Shown here: piece by piece, positions 8,499 to 16,987 of the stretch
How the letters are laid out: the number at the start of each line of letters is the position of its first letter
Numbering within the stretch: position 1 is the stretch's first letter
Assembly (NCBI RefSeq): GCF_030547545.1
Contig: NZ_JAUOQE010000035.1
Coordinates: forward strand, 1 to 42,386
Origin: Amphritea sp. 1_MG-2023
GTDB taxonomy: Bacteria > Pseudomonadota > Gammaproteobacteria > Pseudomonadales > Balneatricaceae
Length of the DNA: 42,386 bases
Direction: 5' to 3'
Program-made: the position numbers and the translations under genes
Notes under the pieces: model-generated
Told to the model about the DNA's origin: nothing
What the model saw: only the letters and a program-made list of their open reading frames with translations
Database searches by the model: none

Positions 8499-8537
8499 TT
8501 ATGAGCTAATTCTGGTGTAGGGGTGAATTTTTACAGC

Positions 8538-8567
8538 TTGCTAAGGTATTCTATTCAGTCATAAATA
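8538..8567 (+). promoter_or_regulatory. Candidate promoter for orn
   Basis: TTGCTA (8538-8543) and TAAATA (8562-8567) are 18 bases apart in the short rsgA/orn divergent gap. An AAGGA ribosome site follows at about 8582. Confidence 0.4.
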
Positions 8568-8595
8568 TATAGTACTGAACCTAAGGAATACCACT

Positions 8596-9138
8596 ATGTC
8601 ACGGCAGAATAACCTGATCTGGATCGATCTTGAGATGACCGGCTTAGATCCGGAGCATGACAGGATTATTGAAATTGCTACTATCGTAACAGATTCACAG
8701 CTGAATATTCTGGCAGAAGGGCCCAATTTAGTCATCCATCAATCGGATGCGCTATTAGCAGGAATGGATGAGTGGTGTACTAATCAGCATGGTCAGTCTG
8801 GATTGACGCAAAAGGTCCGGGATTCTCAGATCAGCGAGCGGCAGGCAGAACGCGAGACCATCGCGTTTATTAATCAGTATGTTGATCAGGGAGCCTCTCC
8901 CATCTGTGGTAATTCGATCGGTCAGGATCGTCGTTTTTTGGTGAAATATATGCCAGAACTTGAAAACTGGTTCCATTATCGTAATCTGGATGTCAGTACC
9001 ATTAAAGAACTGGCGCGACGTTGGGCCCCTGAGGTGCTCAACGGAGTGGTTAAAAAAGGCTCTCATTTGGCGCTAGACGATATTATTGATTCCATTAATG
9101 AGCTGATACATTATCGTAAGACTTTTTTTAAAGACTGA
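8596..9138 (+). CDS. orn: Oligoribonuclease
   Basis: 3'-5' exonuclease that degrades very short RNAs, notably dinucleotides including pGpG from c-di-GMP breakdown. All DEDDh residues are present: D11 and E13 ([10 protein letters not shown]), D111 (IGQDRRFL), H157 and D162 (GSHLALDDI). Each sits one position before its E. coli counterpart (12, 14, 112, 158, 163). Length is 180 versus 181 residues. It is divergent from rsgA. A c-di-GMP phosphodiesterase-type gene follows immediately, a functional fit because EAL enzymes produce the pGpG that Orn clears, although a 151-base gap leaves co-transcription open. Confidence 0.98.
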   Translation: MSRQNNLIWIDLEMTGLDPEHDRIIEIATIVTDSQLNILAEGPNLVIHQSDALLAGMDEWCTNQHGQSGLTQKVRDSQISERQAERETIAFINQYVDQGASPICGNSIGQDRRFLVKYMPELENWFHYRNLDVSTIKELARRWAPEVLNGVVKKGSHLALDDIIDSINELIHYRKTFFKD

Positions 9139-9289
9139 TGTTCGTTTACTGGCAACATTGGTGTTTAATGAATCAGATTAGGGCTGTTTTGGCTGATGGC
9201 ACTGAGATTGCTCTGATTGAGGAAGTATTTTTGCTTATAGGTATATCGCGCTAGTCGTTTACCTCAAATTCGAAGGATTGAAGGCTGGG

Positions 9290-11143
9290 ATGCCCATGTT
9301 TGATGAGACTGATACGTTAACAATATCGGGACAACGGCTCGCGTTGGATGATAAACGCTCGGCTGATGAGACGCTGGCGATGTCGACGGCTGAGTTGAGT
9401 CACATTCTCAGTTTGCAACAGGCTATCTTTACTCAGGTTGCTAAGAATGAGGCGTGTGACGATATTCTAACGGCTATCTGTCAGATGGCCGAACAGTTGT
9501 TACCGAACGCCGTTGCTAGCATTATGTTATTGGATCAAGCAACCGGGCTATTAAATGTATTGGCCGCTCCAAGTTTGTCACAGCAGGGGGTTGATGCATT
9601 ATCTGGTTTATCCCCAGGCCTTGGCGCCGGATCATGTGGTAATGCGGTGATGCGCGATGAGCCTGTGTTTGTTCGGAATACCTTCGAGGACCCTCGCTGG
9701 GCTAATCTGCGGCATCTGGCGCGCGATTTTAATCTGTGCGCTTGTTGGTCAATGCCGCTGCATGATAAGGAGGGCGTCGTTATCGGTTCGTTTGCCCTAT
9801 CTTCGTTTGAGCATCGTTTACCCTCCGAATTTCATCTTCGCATCTTAGATGTCGGTGCTTCGATGGTGGACATTATCCTCGCCAAACAAGCACAAGAACG
9901 AGCGCTTGAAGCACAGCGACAACAACTGATGACCGCATTGGAATACGATAGCCTGACCGCACTGCCGAATCAGTCAAAGTTGAAGTTGAATTTGAAAAAT
10001 CAGCTTGGCAAGCAATCATTGCTACTGCTTAACTTGGATAATTTTCGATTTATTAACACCGCTTATGGGCCAGCCTTCGGTGATCGCTTTCTCTGTCAGG
10101 TCACACGGCTATTATCAAAGCAGTTTCCTGAAGCCGACCTCTACCGGATTAACGCGGATGAATTTGCCCTGCATTTCTGTGTCCCGGTAGAACTTGCGCA
10201 GCAGGTGGAACAGTTTCGGCGCTATCTGTTTGCTCACACCATCAAGATAGATAATCAGAATTTCAGTATTACCTTTACGATCGGCGGTGCGGTTGGGCAC
10301 AGTGCTTTACTCGAACAGGCGATTCAGGCCATGAGTCAGGCCAAAGCGCAGGGCAAAAATCGTTACCATCTTTATAATGCTCAGCGAGATGAGCCCGATC
10401 AGGCCTTGCGTCGAGAATATATTGGTTGGAACTCGCTGCTACATCAAGCGCTCAATAGTGGCCGAGTGGTACCTTATTTTCAGGGCGTTCGCGATAATAT
10501 CAGTGGTGATATTGTCAGTTATGAGGCATTAGTTCGGTTGGAAGAAAAAGGCATTGTCTATACACCTTATCATTTTCTCAATGCGGTTAAGTTATCCGGG
10601 CTGTTTCCTACGATTACTCGCTTGATGATTGATAAGGGGTTGGCGAAAATTGCAGGTACGGGGTTGATGCTGTCGATCAATATTACCGAAGATGACCTGT
10701 TAATGGAGTATCTGGAAGACTATCTCAGCGAAAAAACTCAGCAGTATGGTGTGCCGCCAGAACAACTGGTACTCGAAATTCTGGAAGGCGTTAGTTCGGC
10801 GGGTAAAGCGAGTCATATCGCGCAGCTGCGTCGACTCAAAGCGTTGGGCTATATGCTAGCGATTGATGATTTTGGTACCGAATATTCTAATTTCGAGCGG
10901 ATACTTGAACTACAAGTTGATGTTGTAAAAATCGATGCCAAATATATCAAGCATATTGATAGCGATCGTAAAAGTTATGAAATCACACGAGCGATTGTCT
11001 TTTTTGCTCAAAATGCGGGAATTAAGACGGTGGCTGAATTTGCTCATAGCGAAGCGGTACAACGCATCGTAGAATCACTGGGTATCGATTACTCACAAGG
11101 TTACTTGTTTAGTAAGCCCGCCCCTAGCCTGACTGTTCATTAG
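9290..11143 (+). CDS. GAF-GGDEF(degenerate)-EAL protein, predicted c-di-GMP phosphodiesterase
   Basis: Cytosolic three-domain signalling protein of 617 residues. The order is a GAF sensor (~40-195), a short coiled linker, a GGDEF domain (~215-350) and an EAL domain (~370-610). The GGDEF signature is replaced by NADEF at 288-292, so cyclase activity is unlikely. The EAL domain looks catalytic: EAL at 412-414, the NITEDDL asparagine, LEILEG, the IDDFGT aspartate pair, KIDAKYI, VAEF and the SQGYLF glutamine are all present. The frame is open from a TTG at 9278; ATG 9290 is preferred, and ATG 9296 is also possible. No membrane helix is seen. It follows orn. Confidence 0.88.
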   Translation: MPMFDETDTLTISGQRLALDDKRSADETLAMSTAELSHILSLQQAIFTQVAKNEACDDILTAICQMAEQLLPNAVASIMLLDQATGLLNVLAAPSLSQQGVDALSGLSPGLGAGSCGNAVMRDEPVFVRNTFEDPRWANLRHLARDFNLCACWSMPLHDKEGVVIGSFALSSFEHRLPSEFHLRILDVGASMVDIILAKQAQERALEAQRQQLMTALEYDSLTALPNQSKLKLNLKNQLGKQSLLLLNLDNFRFINTAYGPAFGDRFLCQVTRLLSKQFPEADLYRINADEFALHFCVPVELAQQVEQFRRYLFAHTIKIDNQNFSITFTIGGAVGHSALLEQAIQAMSQAKAQGKNRYHLYNAQRDEPDQALRREYIGWNSLLHQALNSGRVVPYFQGVRDNISGDIVSYEALVRLEEKGIVYTPYHFLNAVKLSGLFPTITRLMIDKGLAKIAGTGLMLSINITEDDLLMEYLEDYLSEKTQQYGVPPEQLVLEILEGVSSAGKASHIAQLRRLKALGYMLAIDDFGTEYSNFERILELQVDVVKIDAKYIKHIDSDRKSYEITRAIVFFAQNAGIKTVAEFAHSEAVQRIVESLGIDYSQGYLFSKPAPSLTVH

Positions 11144-11158
11144 TCATTAGTCATTAGT
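11138..11158 (+). repeat. Three tandem CATTAGT heptamers
   Basis: Three exact 7-base copies span the EAL protein stop codon. Because 7 is not a multiple of 3, the TAGs at 11141, 11148 and 11155 close all three forward frames. Confidence 0.8.
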
Positions 11159-11306
11159 CGTCATCATGCTGCGGTATTCAGCGATGTGATGGCAAACAGC
11201 CTCTCAACACCATCGTTTTAGTCAGGTTCAGTGCTTCAGTGCTCGGCTTATTTCATTTGCAACACGAATAGTATTCATCCCCAAGGCGGTTTTAATATGC
11301 TATTTT

Positions 11307-11334
11307 TTGTGCGGTGCACAATTTTGCGTATTAT
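11307..11334 (+). promoter_or_regulatory. Candidate promoter for the patatin-like gene
   Basis: TTGTGC (11307-11312) and TATTAT (11329-11334) are 16 bases apart, just upstream of the ATG at 11351. The dyad GTGC-GGT-GCAC (11310-11320) overlaps the -35. The predicted leader is very short, so this is tentative. I see nothing else in the 207-base gap. Confidence 0.35.
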
Positions 11335-11350
11335 CTATCACGAGGTGCTT

Positions 11351-12343
11351 ATGGAATCAGTATCTATCAATCTCGCATTGCAGGGTGGCGGTGCTCATGG
11401 CGCATTTACATGGGGAGTATTAGATCGTTTATTGGATGAGTCTTGGATCAGTTTTGAGGGCGTGAGTGGTACCAGTGCGGGGGCCATGAATGCGGTGATG
11501 TTAGCCGAAGGCTGGCGTCGGGGCGGACGCGATGGCGCAAAACAAGCACTCGCCTCATTCTGGCTGTCGGTGGCTTCAAGTGATTTTTCTATTCGCCTGC
11601 CGGAGCACGTCGAGGGAGCGGTAGCGCGCTTTTGGCTGCATGCGATGCGCTATCTTTCGCCTTACGATGTCAATCTGCTGGATATCAATCCGCTGGAAGA
11701 TTTGTTGATTCAACAGGTGGATTTTGAAAAGCTACGTCAAGACAGTGCTTTTAAGCTGTTTATCGCGGCCACGGAGGTGTCGACCGGTAAGTTGAAACTA
11801 TTCAATGAGCGAGAGATAGCGTTACCGCATCTGTTGGCTTCGGCATGCTTGCCTAATATTCATAAAGCCATAGAAATTGAGGGTGCCTACTATTGGGATG
11901 GTGGTTTTTCAGGCAATCCCGCGGTATTTCCGCTGATTTATGAGTGTATTGCGGATGACGTTTTAGTGGTCTTGTTGCAATCGTTACAGCGAGATAGCTT
12001 GCCTGTATCCGCCGAATCGATCACTGAACGAGTGACTGAACTGGGGTTTCAGAGTACGTTTATGCGGGAAATGCGTGCGGTGAGTAATATTCGTCAATAT
12101 AGTTCTGATTCCCGTTGGCGACAGGGTTGGGCGGAACGCAAGGTGAATGGTCTGCGTTGTCATCTATTGCAGAGTGATGCCTCCCTTGAAGGATTGGGAC
12201 AGCTAAGTAAGTACGATAACAGTAAGCAGTTTCTAATCAGCCTCATGGAGTCTGGTCGAGAGGCTTGTGATCATTGGCTCTATACGCATCAGGCTAAGTT
12301 AGGTAAGCGCGAAAGTTGTGATCTAGATGCGCTGTTTAGCTAA
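11351..12343 (+). CDS. Patatin-like phospholipase family protein
   Basis: Predicted Ser-Asp dyad acyl hydrolase of 330 residues. The oxyanion hole QGGGAHG is at 11-17, the nucleophile elbow GTSAG at 40-44 (S42), and the catalytic aspartate D183 lies in DGG at 183-185. All three patatin blocks are intact. No signal peptide or transmembrane helix is visible, so a cytosolic or membrane-peripheral location is likely. The frame is open from 11231, but ATG 11351 is preferred: GAGGTG precedes it and the patatin core begins within ten residues. The natural substrate is unknown. It converges on queG with a 15-base gap. Confidence 0.9.
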   Translation: MESVSINLALQGGGAHGAFTWGVLDRLLDESWISFEGVSGTSAGAMNAVMLAEGWRRGGRDGAKQALASFWLSVASSDFSIRLPEHVEGAVARFWLHAMRYLSPYDVNLLDINPLEDLLIQQVDFEKLRQDSAFKLFIAATEVSTGKLKLFNEREIALPHLLASACLPNIHKAIEIEGAYYWDGGFSGNPAVFPLIYECIADDVLVVLLQSLQRDSLPVSAESITERVTELGFQSTFMREMRAVSNIRQYSSDSRWRQGWAERKVNGLRCHLLQSDASLEGLGQLSKYDNSKQFLISLMESGREACDHWLYTHQAKLGKRESCDLDALFS

Positions 12344-12358
12344 GCGGATAGGCGCATG

Positions 12359-13483
12359 TTAGTCGGGTAACTTAGCGGCTCGAGGATGTTGTAAAATAGG
12401 TGTGCTGTTGGCTGTGACGCGTTTCTTCTGTGCCTCTAAGGCCCAGAGAGCGTGTTCTCGTACCAGCGCATCATCGCCGTCGACCATGCTTTGTAGCGTA
12501 TTCAGTACGGCTTCGCCGCCGCGACTGTTGCCAAGGGCGATAGCAATATTACGTTGCCAGCCACTATACCCCGTGCGGCGGATGGCAGAGCCTTCGGTGC
12601 GCTTAAGAAAGGTGGCTTCATCCCAGCGTTGCAGCTCGATGAGTGAAATATGATCGAGTTGATGACGTGGCGTGAAATCGGCTTCTTCACTGTGCTTGGC
12701 AAAGCGGTTCCATGGACAGATGAGCTGACAATCATCGCAACCAAAGATTCGGTTGCCGATCAAAGCACGAAACTCAATGGGAATAGCGCCTTTGAGTTCG
12801 ATCGTCAGATAGGAGATACAGCGGCGCGCATCGAGTTCATAAGGAGCAATAATGGCTTGGGTTGGGCAGATGTCGATACACGCCTGACATTGACCGCAGT
12901 GCTCTTCTGTATAGGGGGGATCAATCGGTAGGGGGAGATCGACGAATAGTTCGCCCAGCAAAAACCAAGAACCGGCTTCTCGGTTGAGTATCAGCGTATG
13001 TTTTCCTTGCCATCCGAGTCCGCTTTTACGCGCGAGAGGGCGTTCTAATACTGGGGCGCTATCCACAAAGGCACGGTAACCAAATTCACCTATCAACGTT
13101 TCAATAAACTTTCCTAACTGCGTCAACTTCTTACGCATAACCTTGTGATAATCGCGTCCCATCGTGTAGCGAGATATATAGGCTTGATCAGGGTTTTTCA
13201 GCACTTTGATCGTATCGATATAGGGGGGCAAACAGTTCATACGTACACAGATGATCCGTTGCGTACCTTCGGTGAGAAGGGCTGGGTTGAGGCGTTTATC
13301 AACGTTATTTTCCAGATAACTCATCTCCCCCTGATAGCCTTTATCTAGCCAGCTTTTCAATGGCGCGGCCTCGGCACTCAGATCGGTATCGGTAATACCG
13401 CATTGTTGAAAGCCGAGGGTAGTCGCCTCTGCTTTTATCTGAGTCGCTAGGTTTTGCAGTGTGTCGGGATCGTATTGAGTCAT
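12359..13483 (-). CDS. queG: Epoxyqueuosine reductase
   Basis: Catalyses the final step of queuosine synthesis, reducing epoxyqueuosine to queuosine in tRNA using cobalamin and two [4Fe-4S] clusters. The cluster motifs are CGQCQACIDICP (cysteines 196, 199, 202, 206) and CDDCQLICP (249, 252, 256), with C222 as an additional ligand. The probable catalytic aspartate is D141 in FVDSAPVLER. The C-terminal ~60 residues resemble the HEAT-like tail of the family. ATG 13483 is chosen; a GTG two codons upstream (13489) is also possible, and neither has a clear ribosome site. It is divergent from nnr, as in E. coli (yjeS/yjeF). Confidence 0.95.
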   Translation of the reverse strand: MTQYDPDTLQNLATQIKAEATTLGFQQCGITDTDLSAEAAPLKSWLDKGYQGEMSYLENNVDKRLNPALLTEGTQRIICVRMNCLPPYIDTIKVLKNPDQAYISRYTMGRDYHKVMRKKLTQLGKFIETLIGEFGYRAFVDSAPVLERPLARKSGLGWQGKHTLILNREAGSWFLLGELFVDLPLPIDPPYTEEHCGQCQACIDICPTQAIIAPYELDARRCISYLTIELKGAIPIEFRALIGNRIFGCDDCQLICPWNRFAKHSEEADFTPRHQLDHISLIELQRWDEATFLKRTEGSAIRRTGYSGWQRNIAIALGNSRGGEAVLNTLQSMVDGDDALVREHALWALEAQKKRVTANSTPILQHPRAAKLPD

Positions 13484-13558
13484 TGGCACTATAGAATAAA
13501 GTTATACATAATGAAGTTAGGGCAAATAAAGCTAGAAACACTTTTTAGAGAGTATGTT

Positions 13559-15058
13559 ATGTCACATTTTGACCTGCCAGCATCATTATACACAGCGGAG
13601 CAGACCCGTGCGCTTGATCGTATGGCAATCGCCTCTGGCGTGTCCGGTTTTAAGCTGATGCAGCGAGCGGGTCATGCCGCTTTTGATCGCTTACGGCAGC
13701 GTTGGCCTGAGGTTCGTAGATTAACGTTGCTCTGTGGTGGCGGTAATAACGGTGGTGATGCTTTGGTGGTGGCCGGACTAGCGCAGCGTCAGGGAATGTC
13801 GGTACAGTTGCTGTGTGTCGGTGATGATTATGCCGAGCGTCTATCTGGTGAGGCACTTGAGGCGTGGCGGTGGTTGCAGCAAGAGTCGGTGCCCTATCAG
13901 GCGTATCGACAACAGCCTTTTACAGGGGAGCTTATTGTTGATGGTTTATTAGGTACCGGCATCAGTGGCGCGGTACGTGATCCTTATCCGACGGCAATAC
14001 AGCAGATCAATCGTGCGGGCTTACCGGTGATAGCGTTGGATATTCCATCGGGCTTATGCAGTGACACGGGGGCGGTTCAAGGGCTGGCGGTACGCGCCGA
14101 TATGACGCTGACCTTTATCGGCGTGAAGCGGGGTTTGTTAACCCATCAAGGGCCCGAGTATACCGGCGAGTTGTTGTTTGATGATCTACGCGTCGCCGAT
14201 GAGGTGTATGAGGCGGTCGATGTCTCTGGTTTTATTACCGGGGCTGATGATGTCAGTCATCTACTACCCGCGCGGTCTAAAACCGCCCATAAGGGGCGTT
14301 GCGGTCATGTGCTTGTGATCGGCGGTGATCTCGGTATGGGGGGCGCGGCGATTATGGCGGCACAGGCGGCGGGTCGTTGTGGTGCGGGTTTGGTCACCGT
14401 GGCGACACATATTGAACATGTTGCCGCCGTGTTGAGCCGCTATCCCGAAGCGATGGCGGTGGGCGTGCGCTCGGGGGCTGAGCTTGAGCCGTTGCTTGAA
14501 CGAGCCTCGGTACTGGTGGTCGGGCCTGGGCTGGGGCGGCACGCCTGGGGTGAACAGTTATTGAGGATCGCGTTGCAAAGCGACAAGCCGCTGGTCTTAG
14601 ATGCCGATGCATTAAACTTATTGCAGCAAAGCGGTGAATTTGAGCAACGTAATGCTAAGCAGTGGCTGATAACACCTCATCCGGGGGAAGCAGCTCGATT
14701 ACTCGATTGCACGGTGGCTGAGTTACAAGCGGATCGCTTTGCGGCGGTTGTTGCCCTGCAAGCGATTTTTGGTGGCGTGGCACTACTGAAAGGCCCAGGC
14801 AGCTTGAGTTTCGATGGCGATGCCTTGCACCTTAATCCAACGGGCAATCCAGGCATGGCCAGTGGTGGAATGGGGGATGTGCTCAGTGGTGTGATCGGTG
14901 GTTTGATCGCGCAAGGCTTGTCGATGGCGGATGCGGCCCGATTAGGGGCTTGGTTACACGGCGCGGCGGCAGATCGAAGTGCAGCACAATATGGTGCTCG
15001 AGGTATGCAAGCGACAGATCTATTGGCACAATTGCGTTTGTTGGTTAATGGCTTGTGA
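13559..15058 (+). CDS. nnr: Bifunctional NAD(P)H-hydrate epimerase / ADP-dependent dehydratase
   Basis: Repairs hydrated NAD(P)H. The N-terminal NnrE half (~1-215) epimerises the R and S forms and contains GGGNNGGD at 60-67. The C-terminal NnrD half (~235-495) is a ribokinase-like ADP-dependent dehydratase with the conserved GGMGD at 436-440. The 499 residues match E. coli YjeF (515). The frame is open from 13454, but ATG 13559 is preferred because AGAGAG precedes it and homologues start near SLYTAEQ. It begins the nnr-tsaE-amiB-mutL-miaA-hfq-hflXKC run and is tightly linked to tsaE. Confidence 0.95.
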   Translation: MSHFDLPASLYTAEQTRALDRMAIASGVSGFKLMQRAGHAAFDRLRQRWPEVRRLTLLCGGGNNGGDALVVAGLAQRQGMSVQLLCVGDDYAERLSGEALEAWRWLQQESVPYQAYRQQPFTGELIVDGLLGTGISGAVRDPYPTAIQQINRAGLPVIALDIPSGLCSDTGAVQGLAVRADMTLTFIGVKRGLLTHQGPEYTGELLFDDLRVADEVYEAVDVSGFITGADDVSHLLPARSKTAHKGRCGHVLVIGGDLGMGGAAIMAAQAAGRCGAGLVTVATHIEHVAAVLSRYPEAMAVGVRSGAELEPLLERASVLVVGPGLGRHAWGEQLLRIALQSDKPLVLDADALNLLQQSGEFEQRNAKQWLITPHPGEAARLLDCTVAELQADRFAAVVALQAIFGGVALLKGPGSLSFDGDALHLNPTGNPGMASGGMGDVLSGVIGGLIAQGLSMADAARLGAWLHGAAADRSAAQYGARGMQATDLLAQLRLLVNGL

Positions 15059-15069
15059 GGAATAATAGC

Positions 15070-15555
15070 GTGCCACAAGAATTAGATTACAGTGCGTTGA
15101 TTGCCGGTGAAGCGGCGATGGTCATGTTTGGTCGGCAGATGGCTGAGGCGATTAGTGGGGGAGAGGTGATCTTCCTCAATGGCGATCTCGGTATGGGTAA
15201 AACGACCCTCAGCCGTGGGGTGTTGCAGGGCTTTGGTCATCAAGGTGCGGTTAAGAGTCCCACTTATACACTGGTGGAACCCTATGAATTAAAGGCGTTG
15301 ACTGTATTTCATTTTGATCTGTATCGCTTAGGCGACCCTGAAGAGCTGGAATATCTCGGGATTCGTGATTATTTCACCGATCAGAGCGTCTGTCTGATAG
15401 AGTGGCCAGAAAAAGGTGAGGGCGTGCTGCCCACAGCGGATCTGTTGATAACGATTACGCTGGCGCAGCATGGGCGACGGATCGATTGGCAGGCACAGAC
15501 TGAAAAAGGTCGATTAATGGCCGATAAGCTTAAGCATAATGTGGTTCATAGCTAA
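15070..15555 (+). CDS. tsaE: tRNA threonylcarbamoyladenosine biosynthesis ATPase TsaE
   Basis: P-loop ATPase that resets the TsaB-TsaD complex during t6A37 formation on tRNAs decoding ANN codons. The Walker A motif GDLGMGKTT is at 38-46, followed by SPTYTLVEPY and the conserved EWPEKGEG near 114-121. The 161 residues compare with 153 in E. coli. The frame is open from a GTG at 15055, overlapping nnr. The GTG at 15070 is preferred because GAGGA lies 8 bases before it, just after the nnr stop. amiB follows. Confidence 0.94.
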   Translation: MPQELDYSALIAGEAAMVMFGRQMAEAISGGEVIFLNGDLGMGKTTLSRGVLQGFGHQGAVKSPTYTLVEPYELKALTVFHFDLYRLGDPEELEYLGIRDYFTDQSVCLIEWPEKGEGVLPTADLLITITLAQHGRRIDWQAQTEKGRLMADKLKHNVVHS

Positions 15556-15585
15556 CGTTAGGTGGTGTTGAAGAGTGCAGCTTGT

Positions 15586-16965
15586 ATGAGTAGTAGGATA
15601 GACAGAGTGATACGACGATGTTGGTTGATCGTGCTGCTGTTGGCTGGTGGGTTGAATGCTATCAGTGTGTCTGCGGCAGAGGTGCATAATGTGCGAGTGT
15701 GGATTGCGCCCGATCATGCACGTCTGGTGTTTGATCTGTCGTCAGCGGTGCAACATAAGCTATTCACCCTTAAAAAGCCTGACCGTATCGTGTTGGATCT
15801 ATCGGCAGCAACGCTGAAGTCGGATCTAGCCTCGGTTGATTTGAGCAAGAGTCCAATCTCGCTGATGCGTTCCGGCTCGCGTAATGGCGGCAAAGATTTA
15901 CGCATCGTGCTGGAGCTTAACGAGCAGGTGAAACCGAAAAGCTTTGCCTTAAAACCGAATGAGCAATATGGCGATCGTTTAGTGGTCGACCTGTATCGTG
16001 ATGCCGTTGATGACAACCCCGCGCCGCCGAAATCAGCGGTGGCGTCGATCAATGATCCTGCCTCTTTACGCGATGTAATTATTGCCATTGATGCTGGTCA
16101 TGGTGGCGAAGATCCCGGGGCTATTGGGCCTGGACGGGTGAAGGAAAAAACAGTTGTCTTGGGTATTGCTCGAGAACTTAAAGCGTTGCTGATCAAAGAA
16201 CGCGGCTTTCAGCCCAAGCTGACCCGTGACGGCGATTATTATATTAGTCTGCGCAACCGTACCGAACGGGCTCGCAAAATGAATGCGGATCTATTTGTAT
16301 CGATTCACGCCGATGGCTTCCGTGATCACCGAGCGAGGGGGGCATCGGTCTGGGTGTTATCGCCGCGTGGTGCGAGTAGCGAAATGGGCCGCTGGCTGGC
16401 ACGCAAAGAGAATGGTGCCGATCTGATCGGTGGTGTCGGCAGTGTCAGCTTGGAAGATAAAGACGATGTGCTGGCGAAGGTTTTACTGGATATGTCGATG
16501 ACAGCCAGTCGCAGTGATAGTCGGGATATTGCGCATAGTATCCATAAGAATATGAGCAAGTTCGCCAGAATGCATAAAAAACAGGTCGAACAAGCGGGGT
16601 TTGTGGTGTTGAAATCACCGGATATTCCTTCCATCTTGGTGGAAACCGGTTTTATTACCAATCATGACGAGGCGGCAAAACTGAAATCTAAGGCGTATCA
16701 ACGCAAGATGGCTGCAGCGGTGTTTGCCGGTATTAAGGCGCACTTTACGGCCAAGCCGCCAGCGCTCACTTGGTTAGCGTGGCAGAAAGAGGGCGGCACG
16801 CGTGTTGCAGCGACAGCCTCAAGTTATAAGGTGGTTAGGGGGGATACTCTCTCTGTTATTGCCAGCAGGAACCGTGTATCGTTAGCGGCTTTACGTAAGG
16901 CCAACGGGCTTCGCAGTGCCGACCATATTATGGTGGGTCAGGTACTGAAGATTCCTGCCAGTTAA
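15586..16965 (+). CDS. amiB: N-acetylmuramoyl-L-alanine amidase (AmiB type) with LysM
   Basis: Periplasmic zinc amidase that cleaves septal peptidoglycan during daughter-cell separation. A signal peptide (hydrophobic ~12-22, cleavage near SVSAA) is followed by an AMIN domain (~33-135) and an Amidase_3 domain (~163-390). Zinc and catalytic residues are H172 ([10 protein letters not shown]), E187, H241 (SIHADGF) and E353 (VETGFITN). A LysM domain occupies ~413-456. The region around 275-320 fits the autoinhibitory helix that is relieved by EnvC/NlpD-type activators. ATG 15586 gives the best signal peptide; a GTG eight codons earlier (15562) is possible. Position between tsaE and mutL is as in E. 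coli. Confidence 0.95.
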   Translation: MSSRIDRVIRRCWLIVLLLAGGLNAISVSAAEVHNVRVWIAPDHARLVFDLSSAVQHKLFTLKKPDRIVLDLSAATLKSDLASVDLSKSPISLMRSGSRNGGKDLRIVLELNEQVKPKSFALKPNEQYGDRLVVDLYRDAVDDNPAPPKSAVASINDPASLRDVIIAIDAGHGGEDPGAIGPGRVKEKTVVLGIARELKALLIKERGFQPKLTRDGDYYISLRNRTERARKMNADLFVSIHADGFRDHRARGASVWVLSPRGASSEMGRWLARKENGADLIGGVGSVSLEDKDDVLAKVLLDMSMTASRSDSRDIAHSIHKNMSKFARMHKKQVEQAGFVVLKSPDIPSILVETGFITNHDEAAKLKSKAYQRKMAAAVFAGIKAHFTAKPPALTWLAWQKEGGTRVAATASSYKVVRGDTLSVIASRNRVSLAALRKANGLRSADHIMVGQVLKIPAS

Positions 16966-16987
16966 CCCTCTATTTGTAATCTGTGAT

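Noticed and set aside
9139-9289. tRNA genes after orn, as in some relatives
   Set aside because: No cloverleaf, TTCGA-type loop or CCA end is visible in this gap.
12339-12376. Terminator between the patatin gene and queG
   Set aside because: The GCTAAG/CTTAGC arms are only 6 bp, are ~25 bases apart, and have no T-run.
14264-15078. Long reverse-strand open frames opposite nnr
   Set aside because: They lie wholly opposite a well-supported gene, are rich in Pro/Arg/His/Ala as expected for shadow frames, and have no ribosome site.
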